Shown piece by piece: positions 45,284-56,264 of a stretch of 64,000 nt of DNA. The stretch covers positions 62,001-126,000 of the forward strand of contig BLJB01000110.1 of the NCBI GenBank assembly GCA_013423325.1, in the 5' to 3' direction. This stretch comes from Usnea hakonensis. Lineage: Eukaryota > Ascomycota > Lecanoromycetes > Lecanorales > Parmeliaceae. Within the stretch, counting starts at the first letter, position 1, and the number at the start of each line of letters is the position of its first letter. The notes below the pieces were generated by a model. The model did not search any database and was not told where the DNA came from. It worked only from the letters and a program-made list of their open reading frames with translations. The position numbers and the translations under genes are program-made.

Positions 45284-46885
45284 TTAGTCGTAATTAAGAT
45301 ACTTAGCTATGTAAACTTTTCGCATGTGGGTTCTGAACTCCGGCATCTCTAACCCCTCCTTTAATAGAAGGAGAGCATCGTGGATGAGGTGAAGACTACT
45401 CAGCCGGCTGTTCTCAATGTCAACATCAGTTCTGGGCGTATTACCCTCCAGGAGTTCTTGAGCATTGTGTATTGCGATAGGCCCACAGTCATACGGATTG
45501 TCCTGCTGTGCTGATGCTCCTACGATGATCTCCCGGGTTTTCGGCTCGGCGAATCCGGAGGCACGACAGATCAGCTGCTCGAGAAGAGGCAGCTGTTCTT
45601 GGCATGCTTTCCATGCAGGCCCCTTTGCGCCTTGGCAAAGTGAATTGTAAAGAGTGTAGGTCCACAAGTCATCGTCCAGGTTCACATCGACCACCGTCCA
45701 GTGGACTTCCGTGGGGCTGAAGAAAAAGACGATTTTTTTACTCTCAGACGGGAAGCGGTACAAATCAAGCTCGAGTTCATCCTTTGACAGTAGGTGAATC
45801 TGATCCTCCAACCAGGACCTTCCGGTGAATTTTTTCCAACCTTCATCAAGGTCGTCACGAATCATGGAGGCCAAGCCTGGCCCGAAAATCCTAGATCCAG
45901 GACCTGGGTCTGTGCCGAGCTCGGCTAGGACTTCCATTGTCTGTTCATGTAACCAGCTCAGGTTTTCTCCATCTTGGAAGGGTGATCGGTGAGCGTCTTT
46001 GATGGATATGAAATATTGATATTTTTCTGGCAGAAGGGCTAGGACCATGAGGAGCGTCAGCGGCTGACCTACTCCAAAGTCGATCTGGTAAGAGGTAGGA
46101 TCATCCTCCTGGGCGAAATTCTGCCACAAGCACACGATCTCTGCTAGCACCGCCGCAAAATCTCGGACACTTTGGTCCAAAGATTCTTGTTGAGCAACAT
46201 AAACAAGCTTCTTTTTTGTCTGCTCTGTCTGTGTTTTCAGAGTGTCTTCCATTAAAGTCTTGTTGCATGTAGGTGTCGCGCTTTCCTGCTTCTCCAGTTC
46301 TGGATCTTTTCCCACATCAACATGGTGGGGTGTAGACTTTTCCAATAGCTCTCCTGAGCTTCTTTCCAATACTGAGTTGCAATCAGGACCAACAACCACG
46401 GTGGCTTCCTCAAGTTCTGAATCTATTGCTGAGCTTCTTTCCATTAATGACTTGCAATCATTACCAACAACGATCGCGACTTCCTCTGATCCTAAGCCTA
46501 GCGTTCCAAAATCCTGGTCGCATTCGGTCGCCACGAACTGGTCTTTCAAGATTTGCTCTTCGCATGTCTCGAGGCCAGCAAACGTATCTCTCTCGCTGCC
46601 GTAGAACTCGCCTTGTGTTTCGTCGTCACTATACGCTTGGGTCTCGTCATCAACCTCACACAACTTATCATAATGTGACAGTGCGACATCGGCGGTAGGC
46701 GTAGCTCTCTCGTTGCCGTTCAACTCGCCTTGTTTTTCGTTGACGCTGTACGCATGGGTCTCGTCATCAGCCTCACACAACTCATCATGACGTGATAGTG
46801 CGACACCAATGGTCGGACTGAAAGCACATATTATACTCTCGTCGTCGGCCTGAATTGACTTGTCGCCAAGTGCGAGGGTTCTCAT
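45284..46885 (-). CDS. Ulp1-like (C48) cysteine protease-domain protein with acidic N-terminal repeats
   Basis: Single exon, 533 residues. Ulp1/SENP proteases cleave SUMO or related modifiers with a His-Asp-Gln-Cys site. Here VHWTVVDVNL gives His395, YTLYNSL places Asn414 where Asp is usual, and AQQDNPYDCGPIAIHNAQ gives Gln461 and Cys467, exactly six residues apart as in Ulp1. The N-terminal third is acidic and built from two 39-residue tandem copies (VALSRHDELCEADDETHAYS and VALSHYDKLCEVDDETQAYS), encoded by about 117-bp repeats at 46583-46805. A second shorter pair contains AIVVGNDCKS and TVVVGPDCNS. A central helical region precedes the protease domain. Such domains also occur in some eukaryotic transposons, but no transposase is adjacent. 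Activity with Asn instead of Asp is uncertain. Confidence 0.75.
   Translation of the reverse strand: MRTLALGDKSIQADDESIICAFSPTIGVALSRHDELCEADDETHAYSVNEKQGELNGNERATPTADVALSHYDKLCEVDDETQAYSDDETQGEFYGSERDTFAGLETCEEQILKDQFVATECDQDFGTLGLGSEEVAIVVGNDCKSLMERSSAIDSELEEATVVVGPDCNSVLERSSGELLEKSTPHHVDVGKDPELEKQESATPTCNKTLMEDTLKTQTEQTKKKLVYVAQQESLDQSVRDFAAVLAEIVCLWQNFAQEDDPTSYQIDFGVGQPLTLLMVLALLPEKYQYFISIKDAHRSPFQDGENLSWLHEQTMEVLAELGTDPGPGSRIFGPGLASMIRDDLDEGWKKFTGRSWLEDQIHLLSKDELELDLYRFPSESKKIVFFFSPTEVHWTVVDVNLDDDLWTYTLYNSLCQGAKGPAWKACQEQLPLLEQLICRASGFAEPKTREIIVGASAQQDNPYDCGPIAIHNAQELLEGNTPRTDVDIENSRLSSLHLIHDALLLLKEGLEMPEFRTHMRKVYIAKYLNYD
46583..46805 (-). repeat. 117-bp tandem duplication inside the Ulp1-like gene
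   Basis: Two copies start at 46583 and 46700 and encode the acidic 39-residue repeats. Confidence 0.8.
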
Positions 46886-48889
46886 GTTTGTGATCTTGGG
46901 AGGCTGGAATGTGTAGTGATCGTGGCCAAGGAGTTAAATGATAAAATAGCTAACTAGTTTCGAGTAGCTCTAATCGGCTTGTCAATAGAATCTTGGTTTT
47001 ATGGATTCCAGGCAGTACCAATGAGGGGGCTTAACACATAGACTAATCGACATCTGCGCAGGAGGTCGGCCATTGAAATTTCACACCCGATCTGCAAATC
47101 ATTGTTCCACGACCGCCGGAGACAATGAGGCTTTGAACCCAAGTCCAGTGACAAAGAGGTCTCCAAGCGAACTTGACAAGACTTTGAACTTGGCTATCAT
47201 TCAGCTTTGTTCGTCGTCTTCACATTATCTGGAGCAAAGTGAATCGTAAAGCCTGGTGATACAAGTACCAGTGCCTTGTTCTACGACGCTGGCGGTTCAG
47301 CCCTCCAGAGGACCTTTACATTGAAAAGCTTCCTTAGTCCACCCATCGTCTTCAAATAAATCTGACGATTATCCCGACACATAAAAAGGAATGGTGTAAA
47401 GCCGCGTCTTGTATAATCTGAAGTTGAGAATTGTCCTCATCTGGTTCCTGACTTGTGTGCCTCCTTGCAACGGTGGTGGATCTCATACTAGACTCCCTTC
47501 ATAGGAAATTGTTCGCAGCGCTGAGGCAGTCATTGGTCAGGGCTGGCACTTGATGAGGGTCTCTGGCTGAGTTGAAGCAAATATGTTATACACTGGCCCG
47601 CGGCAGGAGGCCAATCAGCTTCAAATGATAAAAGATCTAGGCAGCTCCTGCTCGACTGTCCTTGACGGAGTGTCAACAAGGGTTACCCTTGATGACGGGC
47701 TTTGTGCGCCACGTGAAAGTAGCTTCATCTCTGTAGAAGGACTCATCAATAACGGGAACAGTATAGCACGTTGGCCGTTACAACTGATAGGACTAAATGA
47801 CTTCACTACTCGCTAAGCAGAATGAAGTTGGGGATTATGAGTCTGGAAGACCGCTATTAGGCATACGACTCGCGTTGTACTCAGATTTTTACGGGCAAAA
47901 TGACGGGGATGGTCCATCAACACGCCAATTGTTTGGTGCTGCACCTTTCTTAGGGGATTGATTTAGAGAGCGCTCACCACGGAGAGCTTTATATTGCATT
48001 CTGCATTTATCGGATCAACATTCCGCCGGTCCCGGAACTAACCTCGAAGCGGCTAAAATGCTCCCTCCCGAATCCAGATTTTGAGAGGCCAAGAATCGAA
48101 ATCTATCAACTAATACTCTATGGTTAAAATCTCTCCATTATCCAACGCGCATTCTTGGCAGTCTGATCTTCGAGTCGCGTCTACAGTACCAGTATCAGGA
48201 AAGTTGTTGGACCTTTTGTGGCCTGTCGAGGCGCCAAGAAATCTCTAACCGCCAAAGAATCTGAAACATGGAGCTTCCCATTGGATGCCATCACTCTTGC
48301 CCGAGAACGACATGATTGATAATTGGTAGCAGATGTCACGCGACTGGATACAACAAAATGAAGGAGTTGTCTCTCGATCGTGTTTCATCCAGGTCTTCCA
48401 AGCCCATGCTCATGGACTGGATAATGACGATGGACACATTCCACACATTCCACACAGCTCATCGCTGGGTTGTTTCAGGTAGACCGTTTTCGACCTCAAG
48501 GTCAGGCATCGATACCAAGCTGCTTCACTCGACGTGTCTTTGTGTTATCACTGTATTCACTGCAACCGGCCTGGACACTGCTGTGTGACATAATTGTTTT
48601 TGATTGTTCTTTAAAGCTAAAGAGGTTCTCTACATTGTTCTCTCTCTCTCAAATATCTCAAACCCTCACATTGTAAGCCGTTCTTTGTGCTTTCTACTTG
48701 ATTTTCAATTGTTCAAAGCTGCGCTGGTCGCCTTTATATTCACCGTCACTATCCTCTCTCCTCTTCACACCCCACACACACATCAGAACAGCAACAGCAA
48801 CAGCAGCCTCAACAGAATACATCAAATTCATCTCCAAACATCGTCCTTCGTCGGGAACGAAGCTCAACAAAAACGAAGCTCAACAAAAA
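46886..48889. other. Divergent intergenic region
   Basis: About 2 kb between the Ulp1-like gene and the AA11 gene. The right end carries a short repeated leader (cgaagctcaacaaaaa twice, about 48857-48890) and CA-rich 5' UTR. No gene is supported. Confidence 0.4.
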
Positions 48890-50185
48890 ATGTCTTCAAT
48901 CACGTCAATTCTTTCCTTCTCGGCCGTGGCCCTGTTCGCCACCTCGACCAATGCTCACATGATCCTGGGCTCGCCTCCGCCATACGGCAGTCCCGATAAC
49001 AGTCCACTCCTAGCAGATGGCTCTAACTTCCCATGCAAAGCGACAAGCAACGCAGGTGCAACTGTTACGTCCATGACTATTGGGGCGCCACAGCCCCTTT
49101 CTTTCATTGGATCTGCAGTGCACGGTGGAGGGTCATGCCAAATCTCTCTCACCACAGACATGCCAGCAACAAAGAGTTCGAGCTGGATGGTTATCCACTC
49201 TATTGAAGGAGGTTGCCCGGCCAAAGGCACGCCTGGTAATGATGCCGCGGGTCAAACTGGCGGCAGTAATTATACCTATACCATTCCCGAGGGAATTTCT
49301 CCCGGATCCTACACTCTGGCCTGGACCTGGTTCAACAAAATCGGAAACCGGGAGATGTACATGAATTGCGCGTCAATCAAAGTCAGCGGAGGGTCCGCGA
49401 AGAGAGCGCTCTCTCTGAATGAAACCATTGGCATGCCGGAACTGTCTGAGCGTGCAACATCTTTTCCCGGCATGTTCAAGGCAAACATTCCGACATCCGA
49501 CTGCGAAACTGTGGACTCCCAAGACGTGCTTTTTCCCAACCCTGGCGCTTCAGTCGAAAAAGATGGAAGTGGAACACTCACGGCACCAACGGGCCCAAAA
49601 TGTAACGTTCCGGCCGGTGGTGGTGCTGCATCATCATCAGGATCGAACTCAACTGCATCAGGATCCAATTCCACTGCACCGGCCGCTGGCTCGGCTCCAT
49701 CTGGCGCTGGATCATCTGGCTCCGGATCATCTAGTCCGTCGTCTCCTTCAATGGCTGCCTCTGGTGCTGCTGCCCCGTCAGTGGCCCCATCAGTTGCACC
49801 AGCGGTTGCATCTGGGGCCTCTGGAGCTTCTGGAGCCCCCGCAGCTGCACCTGCAGCCCCTTCCATGGCTGCCTCCCCGGTGGCCGCGGCTACCCCTTCT
49901 CCTCCTGCCGCAGCTCCTAGCTCTGCGCCTGTGGCAATGGGCAATTCTTCAAGCTCAGCGACTTCCTCCACATCCTCTACTGGTACCTGTTCAACAGCTG
50001 GTCAGTCCATCTGCTCTCCTGACGGAACCCAGATCGGCATGTGTACCTCAGGGCTGACCGTCACGTGGATACCTGTGGCTTCGGGTACGAAGTGTGTCGG
50101 CGGATTTCAAGTGTTTGCGAAGCGCTCTAGCCCCAAGTTTCAGAAAGGGTACGTTCGTAGAGCCGGCGCCCTTGGCAACTGGTGA
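48890..50185 (+). CDS. AA11-type lytic polysaccharide monooxygenase
   Basis: AA11 LPMOs are secreted copper enzymes that oxidatively cleave chitin. Single exon, 431 residues, ATG at 48890 in an A-rich context. A 22-residue signal peptide ends TSTNA, leaving His23 as the mature N-terminus (HMILGSPPPYG), required for the copper site. The second copper histidine is His78 in FIGSAVHGGGSCQISL, and the axial Tyr is Tyr157 in NREMYMNCASI. FPCK, SIEGGCPAKG and YTLAWTWFNK are conserved family blocks. A Ser/Ala/Pro/Gly linker of about 130 residues leads to a Cys-rich C-terminal module (CSTAGQSICSPDGTQIGMC, IPVASGTKC) resembling the X278-type domain attached to some AA11 enzymes. Likely acts on chitin in its own or other fungal or arthropod walls. 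The longer frame upstream is leader. Confidence 0.92.
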   Translation: MSSITSILSFSAVALFATSTNAHMILGSPPPYGSPDNSPLLADGSNFPCKATSNAGATVTSMTIGAPQPLSFIGSAVHGGGSCQISLTTDMPATKSSSWMVIHSIEGGCPAKGTPGNDAAGQTGGSNYTYTIPEGISPGSYTLAWTWFNKIGNREMYMNCASIKVSGGSAKRALSLNETIGMPELSERATSFPGMFKANIPTSDCETVDSQDVLFPNPGASVEKDGSGTLTAPTGPKCNVPAGGGAASSSGSNSTASGSNSTAPAAGSAPSGAGSSGSGSSSPSSPSMAASGAAAPSVAPSVAPAVASGASGASGAPAAAPAAPSMAASPVAAATPSPPAAAPSSAPVAMGNSSSSATSSTSSTGTCSTAGQSICSPDGTQIGMCTSGLTVTWIPVASGTKCVGGFQVFAKRSSPKFQKGYVRRAGALGNW

Positions 50186-51055
50186 AGAGATGGTAGGTAT
50201 ATTTGCAGATCGAGGCATTTGTTCTAGGCTTCCACTTTCTTTGTATATTTTCATAGGCTTACTAGTTCATCGAGAGTCATAGTTGAATAGAATGCAGTGA
50301 ATTTCGAACTCCACATAGTGCTCTTTCAGATCCATGAACCCACAATACTCTTGATTTTAGTTTGCGAATCGAACAAATGACTATGTTGTAATGTAATTTG
50401 AAGGACTTTCCACGAAGGCTGCAACTAGTTTCAGTCCAGTGGGCAGTGCCAAGGATGTACTATGCTTATAAGTGCAGGAAGCTGGACCCTTTATTGACGC
50501 GGATTTGTCAAATTGACTTTTTGGAGGTCCTACAAGTGTGATACTAATTCTAAGGGCATGAACGCTAAACTGATAAAGGAAGCTAATGCACCATGTCTCT
50601 CTGAACCAGTGAACAGATGCTATGTCATGACAGCCTGCATATGGCGGGGAAAGAAATGGAATTCAAACCAATTACACTGTTTACCAGCGCCATTAGCAGT
50701 TTGACCCCATGTGCAAATGACGGATTTCACTTTCATGATGGCGCGAGATGTGACGAGACTGTTTTCCACATGCCACATGGCCCAGGCTATTAAAAATTAG
50801 CATTGCAGACGGTCAAAATCCTTCCAAATTCTTTCAAATCCTTCACATTACGGCAACAAGAAATACCCTTTAAAGAAGTACCCTTCTGCTTTTTTTTTTG
50901 GAGACGCAGGCTGAGAGGTTCTTTCCCGAATTTACATGGTCCTATGCAGCAGTGCCTCGTCGCGACTCTTGCTACCCTCATTGATTCATTGAAGTACACC
51001 CTCTTCTGCGATTGGATCTCTCGTAGGTAGGAAGTCCAAGGCGCGTTACATTTTC
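50186..51055. other. Intergenic region
   Basis: Spacer between the AA11 and MFS genes, both on plus. A T9-10 run lies near 50895. No gene is supported. Confidence 0.4.
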
Positions 51056-52879
51056 ATGGAGGTCAAAGTCCCAATGGAAAAAACTTGGTCAGAAGAGAAG
51101 AGCAACAGCTTGACGGAAGCTCCCGCAAAGACGTCCCCGACTGGTGTCACTCTGATACCACAACCGTCGGATGATCCAAAAGATCCCTTGGTCAGTCCTC
51201 TATTCCAACAGCCGGTCTTTATCTACTCTATAAGCTTACTGAATACTTCTCCTAGAATTGGTCGTCTTTGAAAAAGCTGACAACTCTGTTTATCTGGTGT
51301 CTCGGATCCTTCGCCTCTACCGCTTCCGGCCTGGGAAATGTTCTTGGATACTTTGTTCAAGCGAAAGTCTATCACAAATCCAATCCGATTTCTCTTTCAT
51401 ACTCCGTAAAAGACTCTGGCATGTGCGTCTTGACTTGTGCTGATTCACTGCAGGTAGTCGCGGCTACAGCAGGTATAGCCGTCGGACCCCTCTTGGCGGT
51501 GCCACTCGGGCGTCGCTATGGACGAACCTTCATTTTCTTCTGGTCCATGGTCGGCCTCTTGGTCACTGGAATATGGTCTGCTACCATGACACGCTCGAAT
51601 CAGTACGGAGTCTTTATCGCAGCGCGCCTCTTTGGCGGTCTTTTTGGTGGAAGCGCCACTGCGCTTGGTGCCGATACTATTGTAGATATCTTCTTCCTAC
51701 ACCAGCGGGGTAAGGCCTTCGCGGTATTGAACCTTTCTTTCCTAGCTGGAGCTATTGTTGGCCCAACGCTGAGTGGATTCATTGTTGGCACTACAAATTG
51801 GACGGTTCAATTCTGGTGGAGCAATGGTCTCGAGGGTGTCGTTATCCTCCTTACATTGGCGCTACTGCAGGATACTTACTATGATCGCACGCCGTCGGCC
51901 AACAAACGTCAATGGCCGGACGGTTTCTTTGCAAACAGGATGGCAACCTTCCTCTGTGGGGCTCGTGTAATTCCGTCTATATCGATGGCAGAAACGGTAA
52001 GTCACACATTGTACGTTCATCAGAGCGTAGTGCTTCATAGAAAAGCTCCTGCACTAGATCAGCTAATAGCCATCCTCAGTTCCAAACATTTTGTAATCCT
52101 TTCCTTATTGGTATCTGTCCCGTCACGCTTCTATGCGGTGGCCTGACCCTGATCGATTTCGGCTTTGCCGCTTTCTTCAACATCTTCCTTACAGTCTTTC
52201 TTCAAGAGCCCGTGGCCATGGGCGGCTATGACTTTACTCCTGTACAAAATGCCGAGTGTAAGGCCCCGCTAAGAAATCTCAACGCTTTGCTCATAGTGAG
52301 ACAGTCCTCTTCTGCCTCTGGTTCGGCGTCATTGCTGCCCAAATATACGGCTACTTTGCAAATGACCGTCTCCCCCTCTGGTTTTGTCACCGTAATGGTG
52401 GAATCTGGCAGCCCGAGTACAGACTACACGCGCTCTGGCTACCAGGCCTCATCGTTATCCCAATTGCTCTTGGTCTCTACGGTGCCTCCCTGCAATACCA
52501 CCTACACTATATGGTCCTCGCGCTGGCCAACTTTCTGGGCGGGTTTGCGACAAATGCTATTATACCCGTTACGGTCAACTATATCATTGAATGCTTCAAA
52601 GGGAATGCAGCGGAGTCAGCTGCGATTATGGGATTTTATAGGCTGGCTTTTAATTTGACAATTCCATTCTTTTTTTCTGCGTGGATTGCTAAGGTCGGAG
52701 TAGGGTGGTGTCTAGGCATGGCGGCGTTCTTTTCGATTTTTACGTATGGGGCTGCCGTTCTGTTGATATGGAAAGGGGCGGAGATAAGGAAGTTGTCGTT
52801 CAAGAGCTTATCAGCGAATGATGGGGGGGTGAGAGTCATGAAAAGTGCGGTAGATAGAAAGGAGCCCCTGACAGTGTAG
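51056..52879 (+). CDS. Major facilitator superfamily transporter
   Basis: A five-exon model of 526 residues: 51056-51190, 51256-51405, 51454-51996, 52080-52257 and 52305-52879, all phases consistent. The hydrophilic N-terminus is followed by LFIWCLGSFASTASGLGNVL. Exon 3 carries VPLGRRYGRTFIFFWSMVGL, the MFS loop 2-3 signature, and FFLHQRGKAFAVLNLSFLAG. Exon 5 has YGYFANDRLPLWFCHRNGGI, PEYRLHALWLPGLI and WIAKVGVGWCLGMAAFFSIF. These blocks match a fungal drug/polyamine-type MFS subfamily, so export of small metabolites is the likely but unproven role. Intron 2 (51406-51453, 48 nt) is a stop-free multiple of three, so retention would insert 16 residues. The 3' end is G-rich. Confidence 0.88.
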
Positions 52880-53701
52880 GGGGCAAAATGCGGGGGCGGG
52901 AAGAATGATGGGGGGCTTGCTGGGCTTATGGCTTCTTGCGAGTGTCTGCCAGCTTTCAGCCTCAGTATCTTGAAAGTAGATGGTGGAAGTATTGGAGTAG
53001 GCCCTGCTTTGCAATATCTACGCAGTGCTAATTGAATTTGTGAAGTCCTTTATCGAGGCTGTAGTGACAACAATTTTGTAAGTTCAAAACGCATCTCCAG
53101 AATCTACCGCTGATGTCCAATGCTTAGGAGAAAGATGAGACACCACCTGATCGTAAAGTACCAAAGACCTCTCTCGGTACAAAAAGGAGATACTCTCTCA
53201 GTCAAGGAAACTATAGAACCACAAGAATGATCTCTGGCCTTCACTAGGAGAAAGAGCTTATCTAAGTACCGGTCGTCTCATAGTAGATACAAAATGACCG
53301 AATAATATAAAAAGAATTACCCTTCCATATAGCGAGGAGAGACTGCGAGAGAGTTTTCCGTAAGGATCAGTGACGTAGATATGATTAAAAGTTATCAAGC
53401 GTATATTTGAGGCTTTAAAAGAGTTTTGGTTGGAAAGATCTATGGGAGTCGAGGAGACTCTGTTATGTCTAAGCTAGTGTTAAGTCTGCTGTTGAAAAGT
53501 GCCATGGTTGCTCTTGCCTTTCTGTGTCGTGTTCAACACGAGAATTTGGTGTTGACCCGCGTCTTACCTCTAAATACCCAACGTGACTTTGAATCACATC
53601 CTGCTTTCATGTCTCACTGACAATTTCTTTAAACTTATAAGATAGGATCACTCTCTACAAGATGGGGTCGGTGGGCAGCGAAACCACCGATGACTCCGAT
53701 C
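52880..53701. other. Intergenic region
   Basis: AT-rich spacer; short open frames only. Nothing recognised. Confidence 0.4.
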
Positions 53702-54651
53702 ATGGATCCCAGTGTACCTGTGATGTCGTACCAGGATCTATTGAGTACTACAAGTAAGTCATAACCGCTGAAGTCCAAAGTAACTAAGGTACTGACATAC
53801 AGACAATCACAGCTTGGTCGCAAACAAATACGAAGATCATCCCAGCGAAGCGATACGCGCTACTTGGATGGTAGATCTCATGACACAAAATAAAGACTGG
53901 ATTGGCTTCGATCAGATGGGGTTACAAGGCAGTGGTATCAAGGTCTTCGATTACTGTGCTGGCACTGGGCTCTTTAGTCGTGCTCTAGCGCCTCACGTGA
54001 GCAAAATTCTCGGCACGGATAGTGCGCAAAACATGGTTATTGAATACAACAAGCATGCGGAGGACACTCAAGAGGCGCATCCAGAATGCGAAATGAGTGG
54101 GATCGTGGGTGATTTGGTGTATGGAAGGGTTCTTTCTGACGATATTCCGGATGACTTTCTGCCTTTCGATCTTCTTGCTATGTGTGTAAGTTCTGTCTCA
54201 TTTGTACCTCTGGTACGTTTTAATCTAACCACCCCAGAAGCTTGCCGTCGACTTCTTCGCCCCAAGCTTCGCCCCTGATGATGATGCCCCCGGTCTCCTC
54301 CGCGCCCTCGCATGCCTAATATCCCGCATCAAACACGACGGCACTTTACTGATCCTCGACATCGAAAAAGACTCCACCGGGGTTCGCACCGCCGAAGAAG
54401 ATGAGGATGAAGACTACGAGACAAAAGCCAGCCGATCCCGCCATGGTAAGAAAATCGTGGGTTATGGCACTGTTGAGATCCGAACGGCGCTTGAGACTTT
54501 GGGCATGGAGGATGTTGCGGTGATAGGGGACTTGTGGTTTCAGGATCCTGCAGATGGGGGACAGGTCTATTTCTTGTTGAAGGCAAAGAAGGGAGATGGG
54601 TGTCCGAGTGATTGGGAGGATACCGTAGCTCGTCTTACAGAAGTTGACTAG
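53702..54651 (+). CDS. Class I SAM-dependent methyltransferase
   Basis: Exons 53702-53753, 53803-54185 and 54238-54651 encode 282 residues. The start at 53702 (MDPSVPVMSYQDLL) is chosen because an ATG at 53662 is in the wrong phase for the splice. Exon 2 contains LVANKYEDHPSEAIRATWMV and, at about residues 63-75, the SAM-binding motif KVFDYCAGTGLFSRALAP, then an acidic motif II region (ILGTDSAQNMVIEYN). DIPDDFLPFDLLAMC precedes the second intron, and exon 3 continues KLAVDFFAPSFAPDD, TLLILDIEKD and an end strand VYFLLKAKKG. The length and fold fit small-molecule methyltransferases of secondary metabolism or detoxification. No biosynthetic core gene lies nearby. The final exon is C-rich then G-rich. 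Confidence 0.88.
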
Positions 54652-56264
54652 AGCCGCTGGGCGTAGGTAGTATTGAATCCCACCACCTGAGTGGGAGTAG
54701 GGTGGCCATAGCAAGACTATTGACTCGGCAAACAGGTGCACTCTCAAGCCTCGGTACAGACTTTGGCAGAGCTTCTTCCAGAACTAGTTGGTCGTCATAC
54801 TTCTGTGAATGCCTGCTCTCGTATTGAGCTGAGACACAGGCTCCAAACCGTCTCTGTTCATCTTAGTGAATTTGTCGTAAGCTCTAGTCTCTGGACTGCT
54901 ATCTGAAGACCGGATGACGTACGTTAACGATCTCAGCTCAGCCAAATACTTCAAAAAGCTTTAATTTGAATGAAGTAGTCTAGGATAGGTGAAGTGAAAC
55001 GAACTGTAGTATAAATCAGAAAAGGACAACTGTTACACATAATATTCATATGGGAGCAACTACGTATTTGAGGGACCTAAGACTTGCTATGGGGCTCAAT
55101 GTCAGACTAGTCTGTAACTGAAGGCTGTTGAGTGGGGCCGATTTCATACACCAACCTAAATGGCTTGACGGTGAAGATTTCTACACCTGAGCGCACGCAC
55201 AGCACTGAGTTGGTTCTGACTAGATAGTCCCGGCGTAGTATCAGTCATATGGACGAGCTTGAAAAAATTAAAAGCCACTTCTATTGCCTTTTGCAGGATG
55301 CTCAATCTGGCGCAGAGGCTGAATCTTAAGCTTTGAAATAGTGCTTATCCGGGATGACGGCGTTACAAAAGTGCTTTGCATTTTACATGAAAGCCTACTG
55401 AGGTACTCCGACATCCGGGAATCCGAAATTGACTTGTTCGTCTTCCGCCATGAGTATATTTTGCACATCTAGCCTACGCATGACAACGAAGCGTGCTTAG
55501 CGAGGAGCAGCGGCTGCGAATCAAACCCAGGCCCTCATTTATGCGTCACTGAGTCCTCAAACTATGTTAGCGGTTTTTCTGATCCGCCAAGACGCATTCA
55601 CTAAGGCTGTCTCGGGTAGAGTCTTCCTAGGAACTTTTTCGATAAACCAACATAGATCATTTCACCGCGCAGGCAACTACGAGTCAGGTAAAAAAACAAG
55701 TACTAAGTCCACGATCGTTAGCAATACATATCGGCTCGTACACATGATCTCTGAGCTAGTTAGCTAAGTGGCAGCAAATATATAATACTCGTATCACCAC
55801 TCCAGCGAAGAGAATTTTGGCACTGTATTTCTCGCGAATACTCCAAAGCTGACATGATGGTCGTTACGACAGAAGACATTTGGGGATTGGCGAGCATCAA
55901 AACCCTGTCACAGCGTCTAGGGCGAATACGATAGGCTTCAATCTCTATCGCGGAGGTCTTGCTGTACAATTCTAGCAGGAGAAGCTATATCTCTGGACAC
56001 TTTGTTGTGAAGGAACAATGATGAAGCATATTTGCAAATGGCGATAAAACCGTAAAGATAGAAATGACTACAGCGCGTGATATTACCTCAAGAACTATAG
56101 TCTTACATGATGCGTGAAGGTGTCATTCGAAGCGTTTCCCGTCAATTCCCAACAGAACTCCAACCAACCCCAGTCTTCATTCCTGACTTCCAACTCCTGA
56201 ATTTCCTGATGTCTCGCATGTATTGAACAACCTTGAACTCTTTTCATTCTCCGGAGTGCTAACG
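54652..56264. other. Intergenic region between convergent genes
   Basis: About 1.6 kb without a supported gene. A B-box-like stretch near 55515-55545 (minus strand) was considered as a tRNA remnant but lacks an A box or cloverleaf. Confidence 0.4.

Noticed and set aside
45284..46885. Complete transposon around the Ulp1-like gene
   Set aside because: No transposase, terminal inverted repeats or target duplication seen in the flanks.
48698..48889. Upstream extension of the AA11 protein from an in-frame ATG at 48698
   Set aside because: It would bury the signal peptide and the essential N-terminal His.
55500..55560. tRNA gene suggested by a B-box-like stretch
   Set aside because: No A box, acceptor stem or cloverleaf could be formed by eye.
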